Shown: positions 48,708 through 58,289 of the stretch, piece by piece
Layout: the number at the start of each line of letters is the position of its first letter
Numbering within the stretch: the stretch's first letter is position 1
Source: Microbacterium sp. VKM Ac-2870
GTDB taxonomy: Bacteria; Actinomycetota; Actinomycetes; Actinomycetales; Microbacteriaceae
Assembly: GCF_015350795.1 (NCBI RefSeq)
Contig: NZ_JADKSH010000001.1
Location: 682,461-746,460, forward strand
DNA: 64,000 nt
Direction of reading: 5' to 3'
Position numbers and translations under genes: made by a program
The notes under the pieces: model-generated
The model's input: only the letters and a program-made list of their open reading frames with translations
The model's database searches: none
What the model was told of the DNA's origin: nothing

Positions 48708-51700
48708 TCAGAGCACGCGGCCGGTGCCTGTGCGGCTCGGTGAAGGTGGGGTCACCTCCTCGGTCGGCTGCGTGTTGATGCTCTTGATCCTCACCAGCGC
48801 GGCGCTGGCTCGTGCGGCGTCGATCTTTTGCGCGTCGCTGTCCGGTGCCGCACCGAGTGGTTCGTTCCCGGTGATGTCGTAGCGGTCGCGGTACGCCGCG
48901 ATGGTTCGCGCTTGCTGCCGCCAGCTCACTGCCGCCTCCGCTACGCCAGGTTCCTCGCCGATCGCTGCCACCCACTCCTCTCCCTCCCGGAGGGCTTGGT
49001 CCAGGACTGCATCGGCGCGCTGTCGGATCAGTTCTCCTCGTTCGGTGAGTGCCTTCTGCATCTCGGCTGTCATAGGACCGACGGCTTCGGGGATCAGTCC
49101 GGCGATCAGACGGGGAGCCCTACGACCACGACCTGATCCTGCAGGGCGGTCGGTGGCGCGCGCGAGGCGGTGGTGAAGTACGGCGGCAATGTCGTCCGCG
49201 TCTCCGAATCCTCTTGCTTTAGCGAGGCGCGGAAGTAGCGCGTCGACATCGTGGTGGTTGGCTTGCGCGCGTCGGAGTTCTGCGGTGAGTGCTCCGAATG
49301 TGTCGGAGCGGATCGTGTCTTCGGCTTGGTCCGGGGTGAGACCGGAGCTTCGGATGAGGGTCGCCCAGCGGTCGTGTTGGGCGGCTTGCGCGATGGTCTC
49401 GTACTCGGCCGCGAGCTGCGCCACCGATCCCCACGTTTCTTGCTCGGCGGTGATCGTCTCGTGCGCGGAGAGTTCGGCGCCGACGTGCTGCAGCACCCCG
49501 TACAGCACACTCCGCGCTGTCGCGTCGGGGTTGTCTGCAGGGTGCGGCCCGTCGTGGGAACCATCAGGCAGGTCGGTGGCGACATAGACGAGGTTCGCTT
49601 GGCGGCCGCGGGTCATCGCGACATACAAGTTCTCCCTCGTGGTGCTCGCGTCAGCGAGGACATGTGTGGTGTCGGTCGTGATGCCCTGCGCTCGGTGTGC
49701 GGTGACTGCGTATCCGAGATCGACATGCTCGGCCACATACCCGGCAGGTAGCACCACCGCACTACGGCGCGTGCCGGCACGGCGAACGGTGAGGGAGCCG
49801 TCATCGCGAACGTCGGCAACTGTCCAGCGGTCGCCGTTGCGCACCCACCCCCGACCGGCGTGCAGACGTCGATCGTTGCGGCGGGTGATGATCGTGTCGC
49901 CGATGGAGGCTCGGGAGGTGTCGTGGAGTTCGACTTCGCGGAGGGCCTTCACTGTTCCGTCGAGGATGAGGTCTGCGCGGGCGCGCTGGTTCAAGGCATG
50001 GACGGATTCGTTCGAGTCGGCGATGAGCACGGTGGCGAGCCCGGCGAGGGTGTCGGTGCGCCAGGCTGAGTAGGCGGCGTCGATCATGGTCTCAGTGTCA
50101 CCACCGGTTATGCGGTCGTGGTCGGCGTAGGTGTTGATCGCTTCGGTGCGGCCGCGGCGTAGGTCGAGGGAGGCGGTCTTCTCCCACTCATTAACAAAGC
50201 GGTGCACGTCGACCAGTTCGGGGGCATCGTGGCGGTCGTGGACGAGGAGGGAGAACGCTCCGCCTGCGGTGACGGATTGAAGTTGCGCCCAGTCCCCCAC
50301 CAGCAACACCTTCGCGCTCGCCTGCTCGGCCAGAGCCGTGATTCGGTCGAGGGAGAGGGTGCCAGCGAGGGAGGCTTCGTCGATGATGACCAGCTGGCTC
50401 TTCCGGAAGGTCGCGCCAGTGCGCTGATGGGTGTCCCACCATTTCGCAGTGTTCTCCGTCCGAATGCCGAGGTCATCCGCGAGAACTTGCGCAGCGACCG
50501 CCGACGGAGCGAGACCGACGACGCTACCCCGGCCGTGCTCACGCTCCCACGCGGTGAGTAGTGCACGCATCGCCGTGGTCTTCCCTGCACCCGCGGGGCC
50601 GACCAGCACATCGACAACTCGCCCTGACACTGCCGCCGCCGCGAGCGCTGCGGCCTGATCCTCGCCAAACATTCGCCCTTCACGGTCGGGGCGCGCGGTC
50701 ACCTTCTCCACAACGTCGATAGGCACGGTCGGCGCGGTCATTGTGCGGGCACGCTCGAGGAGCCGGTCTTCGGCGGCAAGGAGTTCTTCTGAGGTGTACA
50801 CCGTCGAGGCCTTCGGACGAAACGAGCTCGTGCCATCAGGCCGGCGGAACACCGCGGGACTCGACGCGAGCTCGGGCGGGGTCAGTCGCAGTGAGGCGGC
50901 TTCGGCGGCATCCACGACCATCCCAACGATCGCTTCACGATCCCTCGTGGTGGCGAAACGGTAGGGCATGGTCTGGCGGGCGGCTTCTGCGGTGAGGTTC
51001 CACCGCCGCCACGTCGACCGCTTCGCCCCCACCGTCTCAACAACGCTACGCCCGAGCTCCGCGATCACATCCAGCGGCACGTCGTCAGCACGCAACAGCA
51101 ACGGTGCGCCGTTCGCGGTAACCGTGCGAGCCCAGGTGGTTGCGTCTTCACCGAGGAGGTGGGTTGCGCGTGCGCGCCACTCAGTCGTGAGGTCGGCGAG
51201 CGAGCGGACTTGCTTCTCGGGACGGGTGGCGAGCGTTGCCTGTGCCCGCAGTTTGATGACTGTGGTCGATGGTGGTTGCCGTCCGTGTCGCTCGATGTAC
51301 TCGGCGATCAGCCGGTTCTTCTCTTGCTCGATCTGCCGCGAGCGCGACGAGAACTCGACCACGAGTTTCTCCGGCACCGCAGTGATCGCCCACGCAGGGT
51401 TCCGGTCACGCCCCATCTCCCGCGCCTCCCATCCGACGCCGAAGGTGCGGGTGAGGTGGTCGGCGAACACGGCCTCATGTAGTTCCGACAGCGCGACGGT
51501 CGCGGCGTGCAGAGGTCGTCCGTCGAGGGACCGCCACTTTCCGTCATGAGCGGTCTGCACCTTGTTCGAGATCACGACATGGGTATGCAGGTGGGGGTCT
51601 CCGGCCCTGCTGTCGTAGTGGTCGAACGCGGTCGCGATCAGCCCGGTCACGTCGGCCTGCGCAACCGCACCGTTGCGTCCGACCCCGCCGACACGGGTTG

Positions 51701-52259
51701 CGGCAACCTCCCGCTCGATAAACGCAACCATCTCCGCAACCGCCGCATGATGCGCGTCCGCAATCAACGATTGCGTGCCCGCATCCGACACCGCCCATAG
51801 CACCGACCCGGACTTCGGAATCGAGAACGTGAAGTCGAACCCTGCAACCGCCTTACGCGACCCCTTTGCTTGCTCTTCCGTCTCGATTGCGGCGACCGCT
51901 TCTGCCCGCTCGGTCACCCCGAGATCTCCGTCTAGCTTGTCGGCACGCTGCTGGATGCGCTCCGTCAATGTCGGATACTTCCGATACGCGAACCCAAGCG
52001 GGTCACCCGTCACAGGGTCACGGCCCATGCCAACCAGGAGCTGGAGTTGAGTCTCGGTGACCTGATCACCAACTGCGATCGCGCCACCGCCGAGAGCAGA
52101 CACGGCCGAGCCAAGCCAACGCCCCGGCGGGCTGCCCTTCTCCGCGTAGTAGCGAGTCAGAGGTGTCGAGAGCGAACGATCGCCATCACCAGAGGCGAGG
52201 GTGCGCAGCAGGTACTTGTAGCCGTCGCCGGCAGACATCACCCGCATCGAAACCGTCAC
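48708..52259 (-). CDS. traA: MobF-family conjugative relaxase-helicase (TraA/TrwC type)
   Basis: An 1,183-residue protein. The N-terminal relaxase domain has its Tyr region near residues 15-45 (DGYKYLLRTL, LTRYYAEKGSPPGRWLG) and the metal-binding HLHTH at 223-227. A superfamily 1 helicase follows: GPAGAGKTT from 554, LVIIDEASLAG, VLLVGDWAQLQSV, and near the end DLGYAVTAHRAQGITTD and ENLYVAMTRGR. The relaxase nicks oriT, stays bound to the DNA 5' end and unwinds it. The C-terminal 250 residues are helical. It is complete. No coupling protein stands next to it; the VirD4-like gene of the neighbouring element might serve. Confidence 0.92.
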   Translation of the reverse strand: MTVSMRVMSAGDGYKYLLRTLASGDGDRSLSTPLTRYYAEKGSPPGRWLGSAVSALGGGAIAVGDQVTETQLQLLVGMGRDPVTGDPLGFAYRKYPTLTERIQQRADKLDGDLGVTERAEAVAAIETEEQAKGSRKAVAGFDFTFSIPKSGSVLWAVSDAGTQSLIADAHHAAVAEMVAFIEREVAATRVGGVGRNGAVAQADVTGLIATAFDHYDSRAGDPHLHTHVVISNKVQTAHDGKWRSLDGRPLHAATVALSELHEAVFADHLTRTFGVGWEAREMGRDRNPAWAITAVPEKLVVEFSSRSRQIEQEKNRLIAEYIERHGRQPPSTTVIKLRAQATLATRPEKQVRSLADLTTEWRARATHLLGEDATTWARTVTANGAPLLLRADDVPLDVIAELGRSVVETVGAKRSTWRRWNLTAEAARQTMPYRFATTRDREAIVGMVVDAAEAASLRLTPPELASSPAVFRRPDGTSSFRPKASTVYTSEELLAAEDRLLERARTMTAPTVPIDVVEKVTARPDREGRMFGEDQAAALAAAAVSGRVVDVLVGPAGAGKTTAMRALLTAWEREHGRGSVVGLAPSAVAAQVLADDLGIRTENTAKWWDTHQRTGATFRKSQLVIIDEASLAGTLSLDRITALAEQASAKVLLVGDWAQLQSVTAGGAFSLLVHDRHDAPELVDVHRFVNEWEKTASLDLRRGRTEAINTYADHDRITGGDTETMIDAAYSAWRTDTLAGLATVLIADSNESVHALNQRARADLILDGTVKALREVELHDTSRASIGDTIITRRNDRRLHAGRGWVRNGDRWTVADVRDDGSLTVRRAGTRRSAVVLPAGYVAEHVDLGYAVTAHRAQGITTDTTHVLADASTTRENLYVAMTRGRQANLVYVATDLPDGSHDGPHPADNPDATARSVLYGVLQHVGAELSAHETITAEQETWGSVAQLAAEYETIAQAAQHDRWATLIRSSGLTPDQAEDTIRSDTFGALTAELRRAQANHHDVDALLPRLAKARGFGDADDIAAVLHHRLARATDRPAGSGRGRRAPRLIAGLIPEAVGPMTAEMQKALTERGELIRQRADAVLDQALREGEEWVAAIGEEPGVAEAAVSWRQQARTIAAYRDRYDITGNEPLGAAPDSDAQKIDAARASAALVRIKSINTQPTEEVTPPSPSRTGTGRVL

Positions 52260-52305
52260 CGCACACCGCCCTCATCCTGATGACGAGGTGAGCGTCAGCG
52301 CCCTC

Positions 52306-52341
52306 GCGGAGCGAGCTCTCCGCCGCCTGACGTGTCAGGTG
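52306..52341. promoter_or_regulatory. Two adjacent hairpins upstream of the relaxase: candidate oriT
   Basis: GCGGAG (52306-52311) pairs with CTCCGC (52318-52323), directly followed by CGCCTGAC (52324-52331) pairing with GTCAGGTG (52334-52341, one G-T pair). They lie 47 bases before the relaxase start. MobF origins carry inverted repeats next to the nic site close to the relaxase gene, so the place is right; no nic consensus could be confirmed. Confidence 0.4.
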
Positions 52342-52497
52342 GCGGGCCTCGCTTGCAAGACGCGTGGCAACTCATTGAGGGGTCGATTCGAGCATGGCGG
52401 AAGTCACCATCGAGCAGCCCGGCGAATGGGCGGGCTGAGATGTCGAAGGGGTCCGCTGGGCGATGCTGCGCACCTGGCAGGTGACCAGCTCAGTGGA

Positions 52498-52820
52498 GTG
52501 AAGTCATCGACACCAGCACGCCCGATTGGAAGCAACGTCTGCAAGTCGCCTCCGGCAGAGACGGCTTCGATGTGATCCTCGACTGCGTCGGCGGTCCACA
52601 GTGGACAACACTCATGGATGTGCTTGCTCCAGGTGGAACGCTCGTGCATTACGGGCTATTCTCCGGCGAACCGCCCCCGACCGAGTGCTTCAGAGGATGT
52701 GAAAGAAATCAGGTCGAGATGCTCCGCCTCCGTGACATCATCCACGCGCATCCTCGCGAACGACTCGCTGGACTTTTCGAGCCGTGTTCGAGCATCTCAG
52801 AGTGGGCCGCCTACCACATC
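52498..52820 (+). pseudogene. Fragment of a zinc-free alcohol dehydrogenase / quinone oxidoreductase
   Basis: The frame EVIDTSTPDWKQRLQVASGR, DVILDCVGGPQWTTLMDVLAPGGTLVHYGLFSG and RLRDIIHAHPRERLAGLFE corresponds to the NADP-binding half of an MDR-family reductase. The N-terminal catalytic domain and the C-terminus are missing. It marks a joint between the relaxase region and the locus to the right. The stretch 52342-52497 holds nothing readable. Confidence 0.6.
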
Positions 52821-52867
52821 TGCTTGACCTTCCAGACCAACCGCGTTACCGTTTGTCGAACCCGTTC

Positions 52868-52881
52868 TGACAGCGCTGTCA
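52868..52881. promoter_or_regulatory. LacI-type operator TGACAGCGCTGTCA
   Basis: A perfect 14-bp palindrome with central CG, 80 bases before the lyase-like gene. The same sequence with two changes lies before the lacI-type gene at 57170. Central-CG palindromes of this size are typical LacI/GalR operators. Confidence 0.75.
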
Positions 52882-52961
52882 TATGTCGTTCCCGAAAGCG
52901 ATGCGTTGTCAGTGCACTCTTTGCACCTTCGCCCTGATGCTCGCCGCCTCTAGGAGACAAC

Positions 52962-55900
52962 ATGTCCCGCTTACGGTCCGCCCGAACCCCACGCCCCGCC
53001 GGGCTGCCGCGCCGCGCGGTGGCCCTCATCATCGCAGCTGCGGTCGCAGCTCCCGCGGTCGCCGTCGCACCTGTGACGCCGGCATTCGCCGGTCCCATAG
53101 TGAAGAGCGCCGCCTTCGGTGCTCCTGATGACGCGGCGGCCGACTACTACGCTGCTCTGCTGCGTCACACGCGCTGGGTGAACACGGTGTGGGACTCTTC
53201 GATCAACGCCTACCAGTTCAAGAATTTCAACTTCGCGCTGGTGCTCGGCAACGCTGTACTGCTGACGCACGGCGAGTACGACGCGCAGACAGCGGGCATC
53301 TCGAAAGAGCAACTGAGTCAGCGCACGATCGACACGATCCGCTACTACGCGGCGAAGAACCGCTTCGTCGATCCGAACGGCACCTGGGGCAAGCGCCTCT
53401 TCTGGGATTCGACGTTCCAGTCGTACTTCCTCGACGCGGGCCGCCTTCTGTGGGACCAGCTCGATGCGCAGACCCGCTCGAACCTCACCGCGATCGCGGT
53501 GGGCCAGTCGACCTACACGTCCGATCTGAACTACGGCGACGATCCGCTGTCCGGCGGGTGGACCGCCGACTGGCCGACCGGCAAGTACCAGGGCGACACC
53601 GCGCAGGAGGAAGCCGGCGTCTACACGCAGGCCCTCGCCCCGGGCCTCGCCTGGGCGCCCGACCATGCGGATGCTGCTCGCTGGAGTGAGCAGTTGGGTG
53701 ATTGGTCGCGCAACGCCGGAGGACAGCTCACTGCCGACCTCAACAACCCGGCCGTCGTCGCGGGCAAGCCGATCTCGACGAACACGCTGCAGACCATCTG
53801 GGACACGTACATAGTCGAGAACCACGGGTCGTTCGGGCCGCACTACCAGTCCGACATCTGGCGCTCGGGTGGTCGCAACGCGATCCAGTTCATCCTGAAC
53901 GATCAGCCGGTTCCCGACTACCTGAAGCACCAGCCGAACTCCGCGGAGCTGTGGGAATCGATCAAGCTGGTCATGTCGAATCAGGGCGAGCCGTTCATGC
54001 CGATGGTCAACGACCGCGAGTACCTCTACGGTCGCGATGTGATCCCCATGGCCTACCTCGGCCAGGTGCTGCGCGACCCCGACGCCGCTCGGGCCGAATC
54101 GAACCTCGCCGCATCTCTCGAGGCCTATCAGGCCTACGCTCCGGTAGACCGGCTCGCGAAGTTCTCTGGGGAGCCCAAGTACGAACCCGAGGCGCGCGCA
54201 GAAATCGCCATCTCGTACCTCCTGCACGTCGAATCAGCAGAGTCAGAGGCCGGCCCCGTCATCCCGACTCCGCAGGACGCATTCTTCCAACGACTGTCCG
54301 GAGTCCGCGACTTCGGTGCGGGCCCCGGACTCGCGGTGCAGCAGTCCGCGAACGCGTGGGCCGCAGCATCCAGCAAGAAGGGCTTCCTCAAGTTCCCATG
54401 GGTTCCCGGCCACGACTCTTGGCTGTTCGCGCTGTCGGGTTCGACGCCGTTCCTGTACCCGAACTCGGCGGCGACCGTCGACGAGCGCCGCACCGCGACC
54501 TACACGGCACCTCGCGACGGGTTCGAGTGCACCTCCTCGGTGTTCCGCATCGGCGATGGCTACGCAGGCCAGGTCACTCTGCCGACCGGCTCGGCACTCT
54601 ACGCCTCGACCGGCGCCGGCTGGCAAGACGGCACCGTCTCGGTGCGCAACCTCGACATGGGCGGATACAACGGCCTCGACGGATCGCGTACCTACTTCAC
54701 CGCCGAGGGGTCGGCCACCGACACGCTCCCCGTCGTGATCGACCCGCACCCGGCCGACGTCAATGCGGCCCGCATCGACGACCTCGCGTTCGAGCCCGTT
54801 CAGGCCCGCTACGTGCGCGTCCAGGGGCAGCAGGGGAACGCCAAGTACGGCTACTCGCTGTATTCGCTGCACGCCTACGGTGTCGGCGAAGACGCCAAGA
54901 CGGATCTCGCCGCCGGCCGCCTGGCGAGCGCGTCGAGCGAGGACCCCACGAAGCCCGCCGCAACGGTCACCGACGCCGACCCGAACACCCGCTGGGCCGT
55001 GTCGACCGCCGAACGCCTGCGTGCCGACTCGTGGATCCGGGTCGACCTCGGCGCGGACACCACGGTCGGCTCCGTGCGGCTCGCGTGGGAGGCGAGCGCC
55101 GGTGAGCGCTACCTAGTGCAGACGTCGTCCGACGGCACGACCTGGACGACACAGGCGGCGCGCACGGTCTCGGATGAGAACGTGGCACGTCTCGACACCG
55201 TCGATCTGAAACCGCCGGGTGCGGAGGCGCCAACCCCGGTCGAGACTCGCTTCATCCGCATGCAGGGTGTGCAGGGCGAGCCCGCCTACGGCTACTCGCT
55301 CCACACGCTGCGCGCTCTCACCGCGGCCGGCGTCGACGCCGCCGCGGGTAAGCCCGCCACCGCGTCGAGCGAGGATGCCGGCAGGCCCGCCTCCGCCATC
55401 ACCGACACCGACCCGAACTCGCGGTGGGCGGTCTCGAAGGCCGACCGACAGCGAGCGGACTCGTGGGCGCAGGTCGATCTCGGAACCCCCACCGCGATCA
55501 CGCAGGTGCAGTTGGGGTGGGAGTCGGCGGCCGGCCGCGAGTACCGCATCCAAACATCGGCCGATGGAGTCACCTGGCAGGATGCCGCGAGCTACCGCTA
55601 CACCGGCGACCAGATCACCGCGACCGACGGGACGTGGCTCAACGTCGAGGACAAGGCCGGGTTCGTCGTGCGCGGCGGACAGGCTCCGATCACGGTCTCG
55701 TCGGAGAGGGCCGGCATCAACGCCGTGCGTCTCGGCGGCAGTGACAAGCCGCTGCTTGTCGAGATGGTGTCGGCAGACGCGACGGCGACGGCAGCACAGG
55801 CTGCGGCTGTGCAGCCGACGGCAGAGGGCCTGCTCGTGAGCTCGCTCGACGGCTACCTCACTGCCTTCAACCTCACCGATGCCGACGTCACGACGACAGT

Positions 55901-57095
55901 CACGATCCCGTACTCGGGCGCCACGGTGTCGCTCTTCGACGGCGATCAGGTTCTCGGCACCGACTCGTCTAGCCTGACGGTCACGGTGCCGGCGGGCCAG
56001 GCCTCGGTGCTGGCCCCGCGGGCCACGGTCTCTGCGGAAACCGCTGCGGCCCGGGCGCTTACGTACTCGGTGATCGACGGACGCACCGTCCACATCGCGC
56101 CGGCCCACACGGCGGACGCCGCTCGCGTGGAAGCGACGACTGCTGCCGTTGCCGTCGACGTCACGAACGCTCAGACGGGCGAGACGCGCGCCGTGCCCGT
56201 CGGCACTCCCGCCGCGCCGACCGCCGCGACCTTCCCCGGCGCGACCCCCTTCCCGGCGGCCGACCTGGCGCTGAGCACGCTCACGTTCCCGGCATCCGTC
56301 CTCCCCGCGGGGATGACCACGCCGCAGGGCGCGGTCGACGGCGACGACGCCACGTCATGGACCCCCGGGCCGAACGGGCGCATGGTCACCGACCTCGGCG
56401 CCGCGCGTGCGATCGGCACCGTCACCACACTGTGGGACGGAGGCGATGCCCCTGCCGCCACTGTCTCGGTGAGCGACGACGGCATCACCTTCCGCGACAT
56501 CGGAACGACGGATGCCGGGGCGACGCACGGTGCCGTGAGCGTCGACGCGACCGCGCGGTACGTCGCGCTCACGACGGCATGGAGCGACGGCGACCCCGGG
56601 CTCGCCGCACTGCGGGCGCTGCCCCCGGGCGCCCTCGACGATTCCGCGCCCGGTGCGCTCGAAGGCGAACTGTCGGCGCTGGTGATCGGCGCGGCGGCCG
56701 CCGGATCGGTCTCTGCCACAGGGTTCCCGGCCCCGACGTATTCGTTGGTGAGCGGCACCCTGCCGATCGGCCTCACCCTCGATCCCGCCACAGGAGTCTT
56801 CGGCGGAACGCCGACGACGGTCGGTGACTACGCCTTCACGGTCGCGGCCGACAACGGCATCGGCGCGGCATCGACGCGCGACTTCGTCGGCACCGTCACC
56901 GCGACGCCCACTACACCAACCGACCCGGGCAACGGGGGCGGTTCGGATGAGGGAGGCCAGGGCGGCCCCGACGGCGACCTCGCCGTGACCGGACTCGTTC
57001 TCGGGTGGTCCCTGGCGATCGCACTGCTGCTCCTCGCCGGCGGCGCTCTGCTTGTCGTGAGACGTCACCGCCTGCGACTCGGGAACCCGGAGTGA
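52962..57095 (+). CDS. Secreted, wall-anchored multidomain polysaccharide-active protein with discoidin domains
   Basis: A 1,377-residue protein. A signal peptide (residues 1-43, AVALIIAAAVAAPAVAVAPVTPAFA) precedes a helical toroid-like region (about 50-440: FWDSTFQSYFLDAGRLLWDQL, GSFGPHYQSDIWRSGGRNAIQF), a beta region (about 450-620), two F5/8-type discoidin/CBM32 modules (about 625-750 and 770-890: ASASSEDPTKPAATVTDADPNTRWAV twice in variants), another such module near 1090-1190, an Ig-like putative repeat (PTYSLVSGTLPIGLTL) and a sorting end: LAVTG at 1340-1344, a hydrophobic helix and RRHRLRLG. Alpha/alpha-toroid lyases or hydrolases have this plan; which sugar is cut is unknown. LAXTG suits sortase class E. 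Controlled by the neighbouring LacI. Confidence 0.78.
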   Translation: MSRLRSARTPRPAGLPRRAVALIIAAAVAAPAVAVAPVTPAFAGPIVKSAAFGAPDDAAADYYAALLRHTRWVNTVWDSSINAYQFKNFNFALVLGNAVLLTHGEYDAQTAGISKEQLSQRTIDTIRYYAAKNRFVDPNGTWGKRLFWDSTFQSYFLDAGRLLWDQLDAQTRSNLTAIAVGQSTYTSDLNYGDDPLSGGWTADWPTGKYQGDTAQEEAGVYTQALAPGLAWAPDHADAARWSEQLGDWSRNAGGQLTADLNNPAVVAGKPISTNTLQTIWDTYIVENHGSFGPHYQSDIWRSGGRNAIQFILNDQPVPDYLKHQPNSAELWESIKLVMSNQGEPFMPMVNDREYLYGRDVIPMAYLGQVLRDPDAARAESNLAASLEAYQAYAPVDRLAKFSGEPKYEPEARAEIAISYLLHVESAESEAGPVIPTPQDAFFQRLSGVRDFGAGPGLAVQQSANAWAAASSKKGFLKFPWVPGHDSWLFALSGSTPFLYPNSAATVDERRTATYTAPRDGFECTSSVFRIGDGYAGQVTLPTGSALYASTGAGWQDGTVSVRNLDMGGYNGLDGSRTYFTAEGSATDTLPVVIDPHPADVNAARIDDLAFEPVQARYVRVQGQQGNAKYGYSLYSLHAYGVGEDAKTDLAAGRLASASSEDPTKPAATVTDADPNTRWAVSTAERLRADSWIRVDLGADTTVGSVRLAWEASAGERYLVQTSSDGTTWTTQAARTVSDENVARLDTVDLKPPGAEAPTPVETRFIRMQGVQGEPAYGYSLHTLRALTAAGVDAAAGKPATASSEDAGRPASAITDTDPNSRWAVSKADRQRADSWAQVDLGTPTAITQVQLGWESAAGREYRIQTSADGVTWQDAASYRYTGDQITATDGTWLNVEDKAGFVVRGGQAPITVSSERAGINAVRLGGSDKPLLVEMVSADATATAAQAAAVQPTAEGLLVSSLDGYLTAFNLTDADVTTTVTIPYSGATVSLFDGDQVLGTDSSSLTVTVPAGQASVLAPRATVSAETAAARALTYSVIDGRTVHIAPAHTADAARVEATTAAVAVDVTNAQTGETRAVPVGTPAAPTAATFPGATPFPAADLALSTLTFPASVLPAGMTTPQGAVDGDDATSWTPGPNGRMVTDLGAARAIGTVTTLWDGGDAPAATVSVSDDGITFRDIGTTDAGATHGAVSVDATARYVALTTAWSDGDPGLAALRALPPGALDDSAPGALEGELSALVIGAAAAGSVSATGFPAPTYSLVSGTLPIGLTLDPATGVFGGTPTTVGDYAFTVAADNGIGAASTRDFVGTVTATPTTPTDPGNGGGSDEGGQGGPDGDLAVTGLVLGWSLAIALLLLAGGALLVVRRHRLRLGNPE

Positions 57096-57169
57096 GTTAC
57101 TCCTCGCACATCGATGTTCTGCGTCGTTTGCCTGCCGGACCGCCTCGCGAGAGGGCTTCTCTCACGATT

Positions 57170-57183
57170 TGACATCGCTGTCC
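57170..57183. promoter_or_regulatory. LacI-type operator in the regulator's own promoter
   Basis: TGACATCGCTGTCC differs from the palindrome at 52868 in two positions. It overlaps a TTGACA (57169-57174) that may be a -35 element, 105-120 bases before the regulator start. Autoregulation is likely. Confidence 0.6.
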
Positions 57184-57287
57184 TATAGTTGGGGCGTTAT
57201 CACAGCGCCGGTGTCGTGTCGAAGATGGGCCTCCGATCCGCCGCGCGTCAAGATGAGCTATCCGCCGCCTGAGCGGCAGGGGGACCC

Positions 57288-58289
57288 ATGATCAGACCAG
57301 CGGACCCGCGTCCGACGCTCGCGCAGGTCGCAGCCCGTGCTGGCGTAAGCCTGAAGACGGCCTCCCGCGCCCTCGGCGGGGAGTCCTACGTCGGAGAGAA
57401 GACGCTCGCCAGGGTGCTGACCGCGGCGGCCGAGCTCGACTATCAGCGCAACGCCGCCGCGAGCCTTCTCGCAAGTGGGCGTCTGGCCGACTCAATCGGC
57501 CTGATCACCGGAGACTTCACCAACCCGTTCTACTCCGCGCTCGCGCAGGCGATCGAAGATGAGATCCGCCCGCACGGTATGCACCTCTCAGTCGCGAACT
57601 CCCGGGAATCCGCAGAGCAGGAGCAGCGGGTCGCCCACGACCTCGCCGACCGCCAGACGAAGGCAGTCATCACAGTATCTGCGACACCCGACCACGCGGA
57701 CTATGCGCAGCTGCAGGCCCGGGGCATCCCCGTCGTCTTCGTCGACCGACCCGCCGCGAACGTCGAGGCCGACTCGATCGTGTTCGACAATCGCGAGGGC
57801 GGACGTCTGGCCGCGCGGCACCTGATCGAGGCGGGACACCGCCGCATCGCCTTCATCGGCGACTACGAGTGGCTGCCGACATATCGGGCGCGCCTGGCGG
57901 GCATGGGTGACGTGCTCGACAGCGCACCCTCCGAGTGGCGCGACCTGCTGCGCACAGATGCGCACGACATCCCCTCCTCACGCGCGTGCATGCGCAACCT
58001 GCTCGCCCTCACCGATCCGCCGACCGCGGTCGTCGCGGGTAACAACAGGATCCTGCTGGGCGTGATGGAGGAGGTCGCCGAATTCCCGTCCCCGTCTCCC
58101 GCGGTGATCGGGTTTGACGAGCCAGAGTGGGCGCATGTACTCGGCATCAGCGTGGTGACCGGAGACGTCGAGGCGCTCGGACGCCAGTCGGCCCAACTCG
58201 CCGTCGCGCGCCTGGGCGACCGCACGCGTAGCTTCGAGAGCATCGTGTTGCCGATGCGGCTTATCCCTCGGCGATCCACACAATCCTGA
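57288..58289 (+). CDS. LacI/GalR family transcriptional regulator
   Basis: A 333-residue repressor. The HTH PTLAQVAARAGVSLKTASRAL covers about residues 7-27, with the hinge helix NAAASLLASGRL at about 50-62; then a periplasmic-binding-like domain (IGLITGDFTNPFYSALAQAIEDEI, TKAVITVSATPDH, VFVDRPAANVEADSIVFDNREGG, HRRIAFIGDYEW). AGGGGGACCC precedes the ATG. The length is standard. It lies just after the wall-anchored protein, and operators fitting it stand before both genes; the inducer is presumably a sugar released by that protein. Confidence 0.92.
   Translation: MIRPADPRPTLAQVAARAGVSLKTASRALGGESYVGEKTLARVLTAAAELDYQRNAAASLLASGRLADSIGLITGDFTNPFYSALAQAIEDEIRPHGMHLSVANSRESAEQEQRVAHDLADRQTKAVITVSATPDHADYAQLQARGIPVVFVDRPAANVEADSIVFDNREGGRLAARHLIEAGHRRIAFIGDYEWLPTYRARLAGMGDVLDSAPSEWRDLLRTDAHDIPSSRACMRNLLALTDPPTAVVAGNNRILLGVMEEVAEFPSPSPAVIGFDEPEWAHVLGISVVTGDVEALGRQSAQLAVARLGDRTRSFESIVLPMRLIPRRSTQS

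Larger units (their letters stand above)
33804..52341. mobile_element. Second, tandem element or remnant carrying defence genes and a MobF relaxase (inferred limits)
   Basis: The left limit is the break in the tRNA-Pro anticodon loop; the right limit is set by the relaxase and the hairpins at 52306-52341, after which a broken dehydrogenase gene begins. Between them lie defence-type genes and no housekeeping gene. No tyrosine integrase, which an anticodon-loop site would suggest, is present, and no matching repeat was seen at the right end, so the element may be incomplete. Bases 33804-33948 hold TGGTCCCC followed by TTTTGGTCCCC near 33898, a repeat often seen near actinobacterial integrase sites, and no gene. 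Confidence 0.5.

Noticed and set aside
52971..54227. A 418-codon minus-strand frame and similar ones to 57068
   Set aside because: They are antisense to the wall-anchored protein, which has a signal peptide, repeated modules and a sorting signal.
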